A stretch of 64,000 nucleotides of DNA, taken from positions 92,333 to 156,332 of the forward strand of contig NZ_CDME01000013.1 of assembly GCF_000826545.1 (NCBI RefSeq). Direction: 5' to 3'. The DNA comes from Kibdelosporangium sp. MJ126-NF4 (GTDB taxonomy: Bacteria; Actinomycetota; Actinomycetes; Mycobacteriales; Pseudonocardiaceae). Positions within the stretch are counted from its first letter, which is position 1. Every line of letters begins with the position of its first letter. Below the pieces are notes generated by a model. That model was given only the letters and a program-made list of their open reading frames with translations, was not told the origin of the DNA and made no database searches. Position numbers and translations under genes: made by a program. This document shows positions 15,474 through 25,400 of the stretch, piece after piece.

Positions 15474-16685
15474 ATGGCGGAACAACGAGTGCTTCCGCTG
15501 GATGTGCGCGCGACGCTGGCCTTCGATCAGCAATTGCGCCAAGGCATCGAGCTTGTCCGCCAAGAGGGCTTGGGGACGACTGTCGTGCTCGGCTGCAACG
15601 TCCAGTACAAGCCGCTACTCGATGTGGGCCTGGCGGTCGACCAACCTGTCATGGCAGAAACGATCTTGCAGGCGGCCCGTGGCGACAACGCCACCATTCT
15701 GAACGTCCAGCTTGATCGAATCGACAGCATCCACACCATGCTCAGACCACTCCTCCGAATCCCTGCGAACGGCCGCGGGTCAAGGCACACCGTCGCGGCG
15801 AACTTCGCCGCACAGACTGGCTGCGCTCTTGTCGTGGTGAGTCAGGAGCGGAATACAGTCACTCTCTTTCGTGGCAGCGAACAGTACACACTTTACCGGC
15901 AAGACCAGTTGCGCAACGAGATCATCGACGTACTGAGCGCACTGAAGGCAATCGCGAACTCAGTCGCACACACCACCGGTGCCGACGACACCGCATTACA
16001 GGCAGCACTGATCGAAGGAGAGAAGCAACTGCGCATCGCGGACGGCCATCTCATCGAGCTGGGTACGCCCGGCAATGCTCTGCGGAGTCAGTTCGTCACG
16101 CTCGCAGACGCACTAGGTATTGAATGGACTCCGTCAACCATTGCCAGTTGGCCTGCCAGATATCGGCCCTCCGAGCCAAACGACAGCATACCGCCCCAAA
16201 CCCGTGACGCGTTCACGGATACGGGCGCCGACGTCGCACAAGCCAACGAAGTGCCGCAACGGGATCCAGGCCGCACAGTAGATGAGAAACCCGCACCAAG
16301 GAAACGTCAGCTTCTCATCGTCGAGGACAGCCCGACACTGGGGCCAACTTTACTGGTTACGTTAAGGCCAGAATACGACTGCACGCTCGTCACGTCCCTT
16401 GACGACTGGGAGAAGCTGACCCGCGACGGCGCACCCCAGTTCGATGGCGCCCTGGTCGACCGGCACCTGCAGAAGAGCAACGACAACACGGGGATGCACA
16501 TACTGGAGTATCTTCGCGACTACACCTCGACGCCCGCGATCCTGATGACAGTCGACCCGCCCCCCGGCTTCGTGTCCGACGTGCAAAAGAAATATCGCGT
16601 ACTCGAGGTGTACAGCAAGTTCAACGGCGGTCTCGTGGACGACATAAAGCAGCTGGCATCCCGACTTTTCGAGCCGGTTACCTGA
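15474..16685 (+). CDS. DisA-like nucleotidyl cyclase domain fused to a response-regulator receiver
   Basis: The protein has 403 residues. Residues about 70-145 resemble the DisA/DAC diadenylate-cyclase fold: NVQL, then GSRHTVAANFAAQTGCAL, VVSQERNTVTLFRG, close to the DisA pattern GTRHRxAExAAxQTG..VISVSxxxxxVTVY. The RHR catalytic motif reads RHT and no clear DGA is visible, so c-di-AMP synthesis is doubtful. The C-terminal 120 residues are a full receiver: VEDSP acid pocket, ALVDRHL with the phospho-Asp, Thr in MTVDPP, Lys in VYSKFNG. A polar linker of about 70 residues joins them. GGAGG precedes the ATG. The 3' end overlaps the convergent histidine kinase gene by 8 bp, making that kinase the natural partner. 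DAC assignment is moderate, receiver firm. Confidence 0.72.
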   Translation: MAEQRVLPLDVRATLAFDQQLRQGIELVRQEGLGTTVVLGCNVQYKPLLDVGLAVDQPVMAETILQAARGDNATILNVQLDRIDSIHTMLRPLLRIPANGRGSRHTVAANFAAQTGCALVVVSQERNTVTLFRGSEQYTLYRQDQLRNEIIDVLSALKAIANSVAHTTGADDTALQAALIEGEKQLRIADGHLIELGTPGNALRSQFVTLADALGIEWTPSTIASWPARYRPSEPNDSIPPQTRDAFTDTGADVAQANEVPQRDPGRTVDEKPAPRKRQLLIVEDSPTLGPTLLVTLRPEYDCTLVTSLDDWEKLTRDGAPQFDGALVDRHLQKSNDNTGMHILEYLRDYTSTPAILMTVDPPPGFVSDVQKKYRVLEVYSKFNGGLVDDIKQLASRLFEPVT

Positions 16686-17433
16686 CTGTCACCAACGGCA
16701 GCCTGACTTGAAGCTGGGCGCCACCGAGCGATCCGGCTCCTGGCAGCAAGGTGAGATCGCCTCCGCAGTAGCTCAGCTGAGCTCTGGCGAAGCGCAATCC
16801 GTTGCCTTCGCCTCCGTTTCGGTTGGAAAACCGTTCACCACGAGCGAACTTCGTCCGCAGCTCCTCAGAAAACCCAGGACCGGAGTCCGCGATGCCGACC
16901 TGTGCCCACCTTCGCTGCCCGTCAGCCCCGGTTGCCGTCACCACCCGCAACGTCACCTTGACCTGCCCCTCGGGTCCACCCGACTGATCGGCAATAGCCT
17001 GCAAAGCGTTGGTCAGCAGATTTCGCAACGCACTCGTGACCAGGAGGTGGCTTGCCTCGACGGCCATGGATCCGGACTCGTCCTCCAATGACACCTTCGC
17101 GATCCGCTGGTACCGATCCTCCGCGATCACCAGTTCCTGCAACATTCCTCGCAGGTCGAACTGCTTGGGTACAAGAAGGTCACGGATGTCATCCTGCGAG
17201 ACGTTGTGCGCCTCTGCCAGCCGGTCGAGAGTGGCCGAGAGCAGCCTCCACACCTCCCGCACATCCGGTGGTAACTGGTCGACCGACGGCCTGATGTGGT
17301 CGACCTGAAGCCGCAGCGCCGCGACATCGTTCTTGATCCAGTGCAGGATTGCCTGCTGCGAAAGCGATACCTGGACACTCTCCAGCACTGTCCGCAGCCG
17401 GTTTGCCAAGCCGTCTAGCGCGTGCCTGACCAC
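16678..17433 (-). CDS. soluble histidine-kinase-like protein
   Basis: The protein has 251 residues from GTG 17433. A helical dimerization region with a candidate phospho-His (QQAILHWIKNDVAALRLQ) precedes a HATPase: N box LRNLLTNALQAI, G1 GIADSGPGF, G2 GEGNGLRFA. It has no membrane segment and no sensor domain, so input must come through a partner. The GTG begins 1 base after the stop of the upstream gene; a TTG at 17532 would add 33 residues overlapping that gene but lacks a ribosome site. It is the last gene of the operon starting at 26038 and likely phosphorylates the receiver encoded convergently at 15474-16685. Confidence 0.78.
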   Translation of the reverse strand: MVRHALDGLANRLRTVLESVQVSLSQQAILHWIKNDVAALRLQVDHIRPSVDQLPPDVREVWRLLSATLDRLAEAHNVSQDDIRDLLVPKQFDLRGMLQELVIAEDRYQRIAKVSLEDESGSMAVEASHLLVTSALRNLLTNALQAIADQSGGPEGQVKVTLRVVTATGADGQRRWAQVGIADSGPGFSEELRTKFARGERFSNRNGGEGNGLRFARAQLSYCGGDLTLLPGAGSLGGAQLQVRLPLVTVR

Positions 17434-17434
17434 A

Positions 17435-19168
17435 TCATCCCAGTCCGAGCTGCCACGGAGCAGGGCGCGCAGCCCCGGCCCGCGGAAACTGGTAGGCGTT
17501 GGTTTTGCCTGGTGTGACAAGTCCTTCGGCAACCAGGGAACGCAGCGCCGACGACACGTCGAGCAGTTCGGTCAAGGTCGCGGCACCCGCCGACCCGTCA
17601 GTCGAGTGCGCATCGTCCGGTAGCTGATACATCAGGTCGTCGGGCCGGAAATCCCGTCCGAGAGCGTCGGCATCGTCACGCAGCAACAATGCGAGCACAG
17701 CAACGCCGGCGTTGTCCAAGCCGTCCTTTATCCGATCACACAGTTTCTCGAGCCCTCGCTGATCCGCTCGCCAGCGGGCGACGTCGTCCATGGTGACCTG
17801 GATCGGACGCCGACCTCGCTCACCGATCAGAAACTCGAGCACACCACGCAGCGCCACTGGATGGCCGGACGTGTCGTACAGGACCGTGTCCAGCACCGCG
17901 CCGTCGACCCGTACCCCCAACAGATCGAACAGCCAGGCCACGTCCGTACGTAGCTGTGTGGTCTTGCCAAGGTCGATTCGTGGGTCAGGATCCACGAGGT
18001 CGGCGAGCTCCAGCTGACGGCAAATCGTGCGGAGCAAATGGATTCGACGGGCAGCGACCGTCCGGCGATGCGTCGACTCACTGGCGATCATCTCGAACAA
18101 GGTGTCCGGCCGTAACGCCGCCACACCGGACGGCGGCGAGACGGCAGCACGGCTGAGCTGGAACCATACTGCCGGACGACCAGACGGCGGGCTCCATCCC
18201 GGCGGCCCCACCCACAGGGGCATCGCACGGGGCAGCAGGCTCAATGGCAGACGTGGGTCGAGCAGACCTCTCAGGTTCGTACGGAAGCCGCCGTCCTCTT
18301 GGTGAACCACGTGGGCGACTCCGGACAGTTCGAGCAGCCCGTCCACGGCAGCGGCGAACCGGCTGACGGTAGTCGCGTCGACCGCGTCGCACAGTGCGCC
18401 GATCGCATCGATCAGCTCGGTGGCAGCCACGTCATCACGCGCTGGTCGCCACCGTTCGTTGAACGGCCTGTTGCCTCTGACCGCATCGGCATACCAGGTC
18501 AACACCTCGGTCACCGGCACCTCCGGCCAAGGCCAGCTACCGATCTGGACGACCGCGGTCGGGCCCGCCTCGAACCCGCCCGGCCCCTTGGTGATGATCT
18601 CCTTGGCCGCGGGAAACTCCTTGGCTTCCAAAGCTGTGTGTAAGGCCTCAGCCCATTCAGGCGCGGTGTCCGGGTCCACCAGATCACGAAGGCTAGCGAT
18701 CAACTTGTCTTCCCCTTCGACGATCTCTCGTTCCCAGGAATCGAGCACCGCTGTTGCCTCCGCGAAGCCTTGGTGCGGCCCGACGGGCAGATCGAAAGGT
18801 GGATCCGCTTGCATTTCAGCGCGTTCGGCGCGTTGTACGAGTTCGTTGCGCCGCCTGTCGAGCTGCAGAACGGCATCTCGCTCCGCGCGGTCAACAGTGG
18901 AGAACAGTGCCGTGCGCTCGTCCTCAGTCAGTGCGTCAGTCGCAGTGGAGTCGTTGAGCACGTCGCGAGCCAACTGGAACCGGCCGACAGCCACATGCCT
19001 GGTGACTGCGACTGCTGGTTCGACAAGTGGCGAGGCAATCCCGTCCAACACGGCTGAGACGAGTTGTTCCACCTCGCACCGGCCGGAACCGCCGAGCACG
19101 TCGGCCAGTAGCGGGTACCGTTGCCCCTCCGACCACGCCTTGAGGGTTTCCACGAGAAGTTCAGTCAT
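17435..19168 (-). CDS. 577-residue protein of unknown function in the helicase/PLD operon
   Basis: I do not recognise this protein. It is mostly helical and acidic, with no signal peptide or membrane segment. A segment around HRRTVAARRIHLLRTICRQLELADLV is strongly amphipathic, and the last 50 residues (TLTELLDVSSALRSLVAEGLVTPGKTNAYQF) look like a winged-helix end. ATG 19168 lies inside the last codons of the PLD gene (8-bp overlap), and its stop is 1 base from the kinase start, so it is firmly part of the operon and presumably of one complex. Confidence 0.7.
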   Translation of the reverse strand: MTELLVETLKAWSEGQRYPLLADVLGGSGRCEVEQLVSAVLDGIASPLVEPAVAVTRHVAVGRFQLARDVLNDSTATDALTEDERTALFSTVDRAERDAVLQLDRRRNELVQRAERAEMQADPPFDLPVGPHQGFAEATAVLDSWEREIVEGEDKLIASLRDLVDPDTAPEWAEALHTALEAKEFPAAKEIITKGPGGFEAGPTAVVQIGSWPWPEVPVTEVLTWYADAVRGNRPFNERWRPARDDVAATELIDAIGALCDAVDATTVSRFAAAVDGLLELSGVAHVVHQEDGGFRTNLRGLLDPRLPLSLLPRAMPLWVGPPGWSPPSGRPAVWFQLSRAAVSPPSGVAALRPDTLFEMIASESTHRRTVAARRIHLLRTICRQLELADLVDPDPRIDLGKTTQLRTDVAWLFDLLGVRVDGAVLDTVLYDTSGHPVALRGVLEFLIGERGRRPIQVTMDDVARWRADQRGLEKLCDRIKDGLDNAGVAVLALLLRDDADALGRDFRPDDLMYQLPDDAHSTDGSAGAATLTELLDVSSALRSLVAEGLVTPGKTNAYQFPRAGAARPAPWQLGLG

Positions 19169-22100
19169 GGTTTCCCCATCGGACAACGAATTCGATGTCA
19201 TCGAGCGCCGCGGCCAGCAGCACGCCTTCCGGGCCGTCCGGTTGCGCCTCGCGAACGCTGGACCACACTGCAGCGAGCGACTTCGCAAACCGCACGGCCG
19301 ACTCGAGACGATGGTCGGTATCCATGCCGACGGCAGCCATGGGCAGCGATGCCAACCGTTGCGCGGCATGGACGATGCGGGTCAGTCGATCCGCGTAGTT
19401 GCGTCTGCGTCCACCGGTGACCAGGTCGTTGCCGGGAGCGGCGACGGCGGTCGCCTTGTCGATGAGTTTTCCGATGTCCGCCGCCCCTTCGCCGGCGACC
19501 CACCTTCGTACCGCTGCGACGTCCCGTTTGCCTACCGCCTCCACCACATGGCCGAACACACCGTCAGATCCGAAAAGGTGACGGTGGGTCCGCTCGAAAC
19601 CAGTCTGCGGACGCTGTCCTTGTTCGACCGCTGCGACAAGCCGTTGCCACGCCTTGTCGACACTCCGGCTGTGGGCGGCGTGTGTACCAGCCACTTCGAT
19701 GCTGTCAACTGGGAGTGCCGCGAACTTCTGGGTCTGCCAGTAGTCATGCGCCGCCGCCGTCACCGCGGCAAAAGGCTCACCGACGTCCAGGAGGGACACC
19801 AGGTCCGGCACCTCAGCGGTCATCAGGTCATTGCGGTGGGCCTGGTTCCCGTCGTGCAGCAAGATCTCCACTGCGGCCACAACGGCGAGGACGGACCGCT
19901 CCGACTCGGTGAGTCCGTCGTTCCAGGCACCGGCGATGGCCCGGCCGGCGGTTGGACCGCCGCGCGCCGCTGCCATCAGAGCGAACTCCGGCTGTGGAGC
20001 CAGTCCCGGATCCCGAATACCCATCCGCAGCACTGCCGCTTCGGCAAAGGCCCGGTTCGACCACCGTTCGCCCATGAGCCATTCCAGCCACTGTTGTGCC
20101 TCTGCTGAATCGAGACCAGCCGCCGAACGCCGCAGACCGCCAGCCACCGCCACCCTCAGCAAGTCAACCGGCACGCTCGCTCCACGCAGGTCTGCCAGCA
20201 TCGGCCACAGGTCCGGACCGTCGGCCAGATGCTCAGCCACCACGTCTGGCATGCCACCCGGCGGAGCCGCCGCCACCGCGTCGAGCATGTGTTGCGTCGC
20301 GGGGGACACCGGGGACCAAACCGTAGTCGTCGGCGCCGCTTCGGGCAGCGTGGCCGACGACTGCCCCAGCGCGTCCGCGAACTCCTCGGTCACCGCACGA
20401 CCAACCAGGCGGATGCCGACCTCAGACTGGCCTTGATGCGGCAACCCGGAGACGTGTCCGGCAGTGCCGAGGAAGTCGAAGCTGGTGACCACCAGCTCGT
20501 CATCACCGACCAGGACGCGAGCGTTGGTCGCGTCACGCACCACGTTCAAGGGGACTTCCGAAACCAGTTCGCGCAGCACACCGCTTGCGTCCCGGCCCGT
20601 GCCAGCGGCGGTGGACCGCTGGTGCACGATGGTGACATCCGTTCCGTCCGCTGACCGTTTCCGGAGGGCCGACAGCACTCGGTCGTCCAGCGCTCCTGGA
20701 TGCAGCAGATGACCACTCAGCACCAGACGGTGGGCCGGTCGGCGCAGGGCGTCCCAAAACAACTCGCGGTGGACGCCGTCCTCGACGACCTCCGCCCACG
20801 GCAACGCACGCGCCTCCATCGTCTGTTGGAGGTGCCCGGATACCGCCTGCCACCGCCCGGCCCACAACTGGACACGGCTGGCAGCCAGCTCACCGTCGAC
20901 GCTGTCCGGAGGTGGCTCAGGCGGCTCGATCCCGGCGTCCGGCAGCGATGGCTCACGTTTCGGTTGGCCCCCGGCGAACTCACTGTGCCGTACATGCATC
21001 AGACGGCCCTCCCGATGGCGCAACACGCGTCGGGTCCAGACCAGCAACGATTCGATCGCAGGGCAGGCTTCGTCGTGTGGTGCGGTCATATCGACGCCGA
21101 CCTGTCGCCGATCAGCGCCCTCGTCGGCAAGAAAGTGGTGGCCGGTCACGAGAGCGCGACGGTCATCCGCGACCACGACAGCCGCATTGATCCGACTCGG
21201 CATGGTCGACACCATCAACCGGGCGCCCATCCTCTTCTCACCGCCCCACCGCAGGCTGGACAGGGCGGTCCTGACCTTGTCGTCCAAAGCAGCGTCCCGG
21301 TTCTTGCCCCAGACCAGGACTACCTGCACCCCCTCGGCCAGCGCGGACTCGATCGGGTCGAAGAACTTGTTCAGGAGGTCGTAGCGCACCACAGGACAGG
21401 CAAGCACGAGCTGCTCGCGCGCGGATCCGATCAGCTCGACAAGCAGCTCCTGGTGAGCTTCCGCGCCGACGACCGGGCGCGCGATCACCTCAGCTGCCTG
21501 GCGAGCGCGTATCTGGTTGACGACTTGGTGATATTCGTAGGTCAGGACGCCATGGCGACTGATTCGTGTGCCCGCAGGTGCACTCGCCGCTTCGGCAGTG
21601 TGCTTCACGAACTGTGCCAGCAGCTCGGTCAGGCCGGGTGGTTCGGCCCGGCGGCGCTCAGCGACGCCCTTCAGCGCTTGGACGAACTTGGTTGTCGGAC
21701 GGTCACTGACGAGTTTGTTCAGCCGCTTCACGGCCGAGGCGCGTTGGGCGACCGACAGGCGCCGGTCGGTCATGGTGAACCGCAACAGCTCGGTGTCCTC
21801 GTCGAACCGGACCCCCACCTCCAGTGCCAGCCAACGATGCTCGACGATACGCGGCTGCTGGTCCAGGGACAGACGCGCAGCAAGCACGCGATGAGCCCGG
21901 CGTGGCCGCCCGTCGGCCTCGCGCCGCTTGTTCTCCTGTTCGATAGCCGGCTCGAGAACCGCGAGCAGTTCCGTCTCGGAGGGATTCTCCCGTGGCTCGG
22001 AGACGCTGACGGGTAACTCCAGTCCACCGTCATCTATCCGCCGCACTGCGTCGCCAGCAGGCAGCACGCACCCTGCCAGCCGCTCTATCACCAGGTCGGT

Positions 22101-22412
22101 GTAGTCGTTGAACCGCTCTGCCGGCTGAAGCTCGTCCAACCTGTCCATGGTGACGCCTTGTTCCAGCCGCACTCTGGCGCTGTGGAAATCCAGCACGATG
22201 TACCGGCGTCTGAGCAGGTCTCCCAGCAGGTCCGTAGTCACCCGTTCGCTCAGCTTGAACAGGTGTACCAGTTGCTCGACACCCACACCGCCCTTGCTGG
22301 CGCCGATCGCACGCAGCACGATCTTCTCGATGGGCGAAAGATGGTTGCTGTAGCCGAGTTGCACGCGCACGCGTACTACGTCGCACGGCACGTAGAGGGT
22401 CACAGTGTTCAC
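19161..22412 (-). CDS. PLD-superfamily-like protein with degenerate HKD motifs (MkoB-like position)
   Basis: The protein has 1083 residues. The start is a winged-helix-like region (LSPIEKIVLRAIGASKGGVGVEQLVHLFKLS). Two PLD-like half-domains follow: around 414, INAAVVVADDRRALVTGHHFL, and around 637, NARVLVGDDELVVTSFDFLG. Each keeps the strand, the Asp and the GS/SF turn of HxKxxxxDxxxxxxGS, but His and Lys are replaced (N-A and N-R). So the fold is seen but the phosphodiesterase dyad is not. The remaining 400 residues are helical. GTG 22412 overlaps the stop of the helicase gene (GTGA). A PLD protein after a kinase-helicase is the type I Mokosh order. Confidence 0.72.
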   Translation of the reverse strand: MNTVTLYVPCDVVRVRVQLGYSNHLSPIEKIVLRAIGASKGGVGVEQLVHLFKLSERVTTDLLGDLLRRRYIVLDFHSARVRLEQGVTMDRLDELQPAERFNDYTDLVIERLAGCVLPAGDAVRRIDDGGLELPVSVSEPRENPSETELLAVLEPAIEQENKRREADGRPRRAHRVLAARLSLDQQPRIVEHRWLALEVGVRFDEDTELLRFTMTDRRLSVAQRASAVKRLNKLVSDRPTTKFVQALKGVAERRRAEPPGLTELLAQFVKHTAEAASAPAGTRISRHGVLTYEYHQVVNQIRARQAAEVIARPVVGAEAHQELLVELIGSAREQLVLACPVVRYDLLNKFFDPIESALAEGVQVVLVWGKNRDAALDDKVRTALSSLRWGGEKRMGARLMVSTMPSRINAAVVVADDRRALVTGHHFLADEGADRRQVGVDMTAPHDEACPAIESLLVWTRRVLRHREGRLMHVRHSEFAGGQPKREPSLPDAGIEPPEPPPDSVDGELAASRVQLWAGRWQAVSGHLQQTMEARALPWAEVVEDGVHRELFWDALRRPAHRLVLSGHLLHPGALDDRVLSALRKRSADGTDVTIVHQRSTAAGTGRDASGVLRELVSEVPLNVVRDATNARVLVGDDELVVTSFDFLGTAGHVSGLPHQGQSEVGIRLVGRAVTEEFADALGQSSATLPEAAPTTTVWSPVSPATQHMLDAVAAAPPGGMPDVVAEHLADGPDLWPMLADLRGASVPVDLLRVAVAGGLRRSAAGLDSAEAQQWLEWLMGERWSNRAFAEAAVLRMGIRDPGLAPQPEFALMAAARGGPTAGRAIAGAWNDGLTESERSVLAVVAAVEILLHDGNQAHRNDLMTAEVPDLVSLLDVGEPFAAVTAAAHDYWQTQKFAALPVDSIEVAGTHAAHSRSVDKAWQRLVAAVEQGQRPQTGFERTHRHLFGSDGVFGHVVEAVGKRDVAAVRRWVAGEGAADIGKLIDKATAVAAPGNDLVTGGRRRNYADRLTRIVHAAQRLASLPMAAVGMDTDHRLESAVRFAKSLAAVWSSVREAQPDGPEGVLLAAALDDIEFVVRWGNHD

Positions 22413-25400
22413 TGCTCGAAGACCCTTCCGGCCGGGAGGCGAACGCCGAACTGTTCCACACCCGCGCACAACTTCGCCCAGAAGTCTCCCACAGCGGCGA
22501 AGTGGCCGTGGTTCCCTACGATGACGAGCAGCTTGCTGGCCCGTGAGATCATCACATTGACCAACTCCGGCTGGATCAGGTAGCCGATGTTCCGCTTTGG
22601 CTGGTCCGGGCCGCCATACGCCTGGTCTCGCACGAGCGAGACGATGACCACGTCTTCCTCGTGTCCTTGATAGGCGGGGATTGTCCACACACGCTTGGCC
22701 AGAGACTCGACCTCACGCAACCTCTTGGCCTGTTCACGGTACGGGGTCAGCACGACCAGCCCTTTGGCCGCGTGCGGCCCCATCCTCCGGACCAGTTCGG
22801 CGATCACCCCGACTTCACCCTCGTTGTACCAGTTGCCCTCGTTCTTGCACCCCTTCAACCCGTCGGTGTCCAACCAGATCAGATCCCGCCCAGCCAGCAG
22901 GCCGGGTGTGGTGAACTGGTGCGGTTCCACATTCCCCGCGGTCTCCAGCATTCCCTTGGGCAGTGGTCCGCCGTTCCATTCCTCTTCATCGCCGGTCGTC
23001 GCGGGGTAGAACACTCGGCTCACCAGTTCACCGATGGGCGGCCGCATCCGGAACTGCCGGTCCAGGGTCCGCAGCGGGCGCTGCATCCGACGTGGTGTGT
23101 CCACCCGCTTCTGCTCGAAGAGGTTGGCGAAAACCTCGAAGATCTCGCGGTACGCGGAGAAGCGCCGCCCATGAATGCTGATGTCTGGATGGTCGTCGTC
23201 GGCACATTCCTGCAGGAAGTCGAGCACCTCGTCGCGACGGTGCGCAGGCAGTTGTCTGTGGTCGCCGAGCAAGGACCATCGCAGCCCCTGTGACAGCGGA
23301 ATCGCCAACTCGCCCGGCCATGCCTTGGCGGCCTCCTCCACGACTGCCCAGTCGAACAGCGAGGCGTCATTCGTGGCCAGCGAACGTCGCGTCGCAGCAA
23401 GGCAAGTCGCGAAGACAATGTTCGCACCGCGCAGGAAGCGATCGCTGAGCTCCGGCAGGCTGGTGGGAAGGGTTGCCAGATAGCTGCTGCGAATATCGTG
23501 CCAAAGCTCGTCGTGCTTGCGTATGTCCTCCTTGATCTCGTCCGCGATGACCTGACGGCGCCGATGAACCACTTCGCCGATCTTGAACTGCGCCATCGGC
23601 GTATCGTCGACGCTGTCGGTCGATGGGGCGACGACCCGGACGGCCACGACATCGCGCAGCGGAACCATCCGGTTCTTCTCGTCCACCGCGCCGAGTTTCC
23701 TCAGAACCCGCAGCGCCAGGTTGTCAAGGGCGTAGTTGGCCTGTGCTGACACCAGAACCCGGTCACCCGGTTGCTCGTTGACGTAGGCAGCGATCGCGCG
23801 ACTGGCAATTTCGGTCTTACCGGTGCCAGGTGGCCCCTGAATGGCGAAAAACGGCTGCGACACCAACATATCGACGACAACTTCGCCGCCCTTGCCCTTC
23901 AACTCCTTGCCTGGCAGCGCATCGACCGCGCGCTGCCAGGGTTCCCGAAACCCGTTGATGGTCAGTGGGTTGCGAAGTTGGTCGAGCAGAACACGATCGT
24001 CGAGCATGTTCCAGCGCGCGTCATGCTGACGTTGGAGAGCGACACGGCTGCCCACGTCGTCATGCGGTCGCAGCCAGCCCCGCTCGGGGAGGCGCCCCGT
24101 GGTACTGCTCGCAACGACGAGAATGGTGGTCTCGTTCTCCCTGGTGTGGAACCGAACCTCACCCTGAAAGGCCCGCCGTGACGGCATCCCACGGTCGTCG
24201 CCGACCACCTCGATCGTCGCGCTCTCCTCCGTTTTGGCGAGATAACCGAAGAAGTCAGCGAACGGCGGACGGCGGCGCGACGATGCCGCGTACTTGGCCA
24301 GCAATGGCGAGCTGTGCAGCCGATTTCGGTCCCGCGGGTGATCGAAGATCAACTTCACCTGGTTGACCGCGGCATCCTCGACACGCTCGTACGCGTACTC
24401 ACGCGCGCGCAACTGGACGCCCTGGTACTCCAGTAGCCAATCCAGAGCCTGCTCGACCTCCATCTCGTGGGGGGCGATCCGGGAGGTCGACCTGGTCGCC
24501 TCCACCATAGGTGTCCATTGTGGACGCCCTATCAGCATCGCCCGCAGTTCCGCCGGATGAATGTCGTAGGCGACCGCTTCGATCGGTGACACCCTCTGCT
24601 GAAACGGACTGACAGCCAGCCGCGAGCGAATACCCCTGGCCCGGTGACTGTCCAGCGGAACGACATACTTGATCAGCAGCACCTCCTCGATCGCCGGTGC
24701 CGTGTTGCGCAGTGGGCCACTCGGTCGAAACGGCTGACAGAACCAGGCACCCCGCTTGCCGATCAACAGGTGCTGCGCCTCCCGCTTCGCGGCAGTGTTG
24801 CCAGCCTCGAAATAGGGTTCCGCTCCGTGCGGTGCGTGGACCAGCACGGCCTCGCTGAGATCCTCCTCGAGGAACGCCCCCAGTTCGTTGCGCCCGTCCG
24901 GCGTGGTCGGACTGGTTCTGACCCATCCCCACTCATGCACCGTGGGGATGGACTCCCGAGGCATGAAGGCGACAAGAAACGGCTGATCGCTCGGGGTGGC
25001 CGCGAAGTACGCGCTCAGCGCGGCGTAGTTCGTCCTGATCTCCTGGTGCACACTTCCCGCTGAAGGTCGTACTGTGGACTTCTCAGCGATCATCCTGGCG
25101 ATCAGGTCGCACAGCTTTCGAGGTAGTGACCGTTCATCCTTCAAACGCTGTTCGAGCTGTCGCCGCAACTGACGAGCCCATTGCCGCACGCGTTCACTGT
25201 CACCAGGGGGCTTCTCGGCAATGGGGCCGAAGAACCACTCCCAGGCGATCACTCCGAGGCCGTAGACGTCTGACGCCTGATCGTCCAGGAACTGCGCACC
25301 ATCGTCACTCGGGTACAGGAAGTCGATCCGCTCAGGCGAAAAGTAGACAAGCGCCCGGCCGTCAACGCCCTGATTCAACAGGAAATTCCGGATCTGTCCC

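Noticed and set aside
15255..15563. 102-residue minus-strand frame in the divergent gap before the DisA-like gene
   Set aside because: Overlaps the start of 15474, has no ribosome site and no recognisable motif; I cannot support it as a gene.
17434..17532. TTG start of the histidine kinase at 17532
   Set aside because: No ribosome site and a 98-bp overlap with the upstream gene; GTG 17433, 1 base after that gene's stop, fits the tight operon better.
18420..20108. 562-residue plus-strand frame across the unknown and PLD genes
   Set aside because: Ser/Arg-rich antisense product across two overlapping minus-strand genes.
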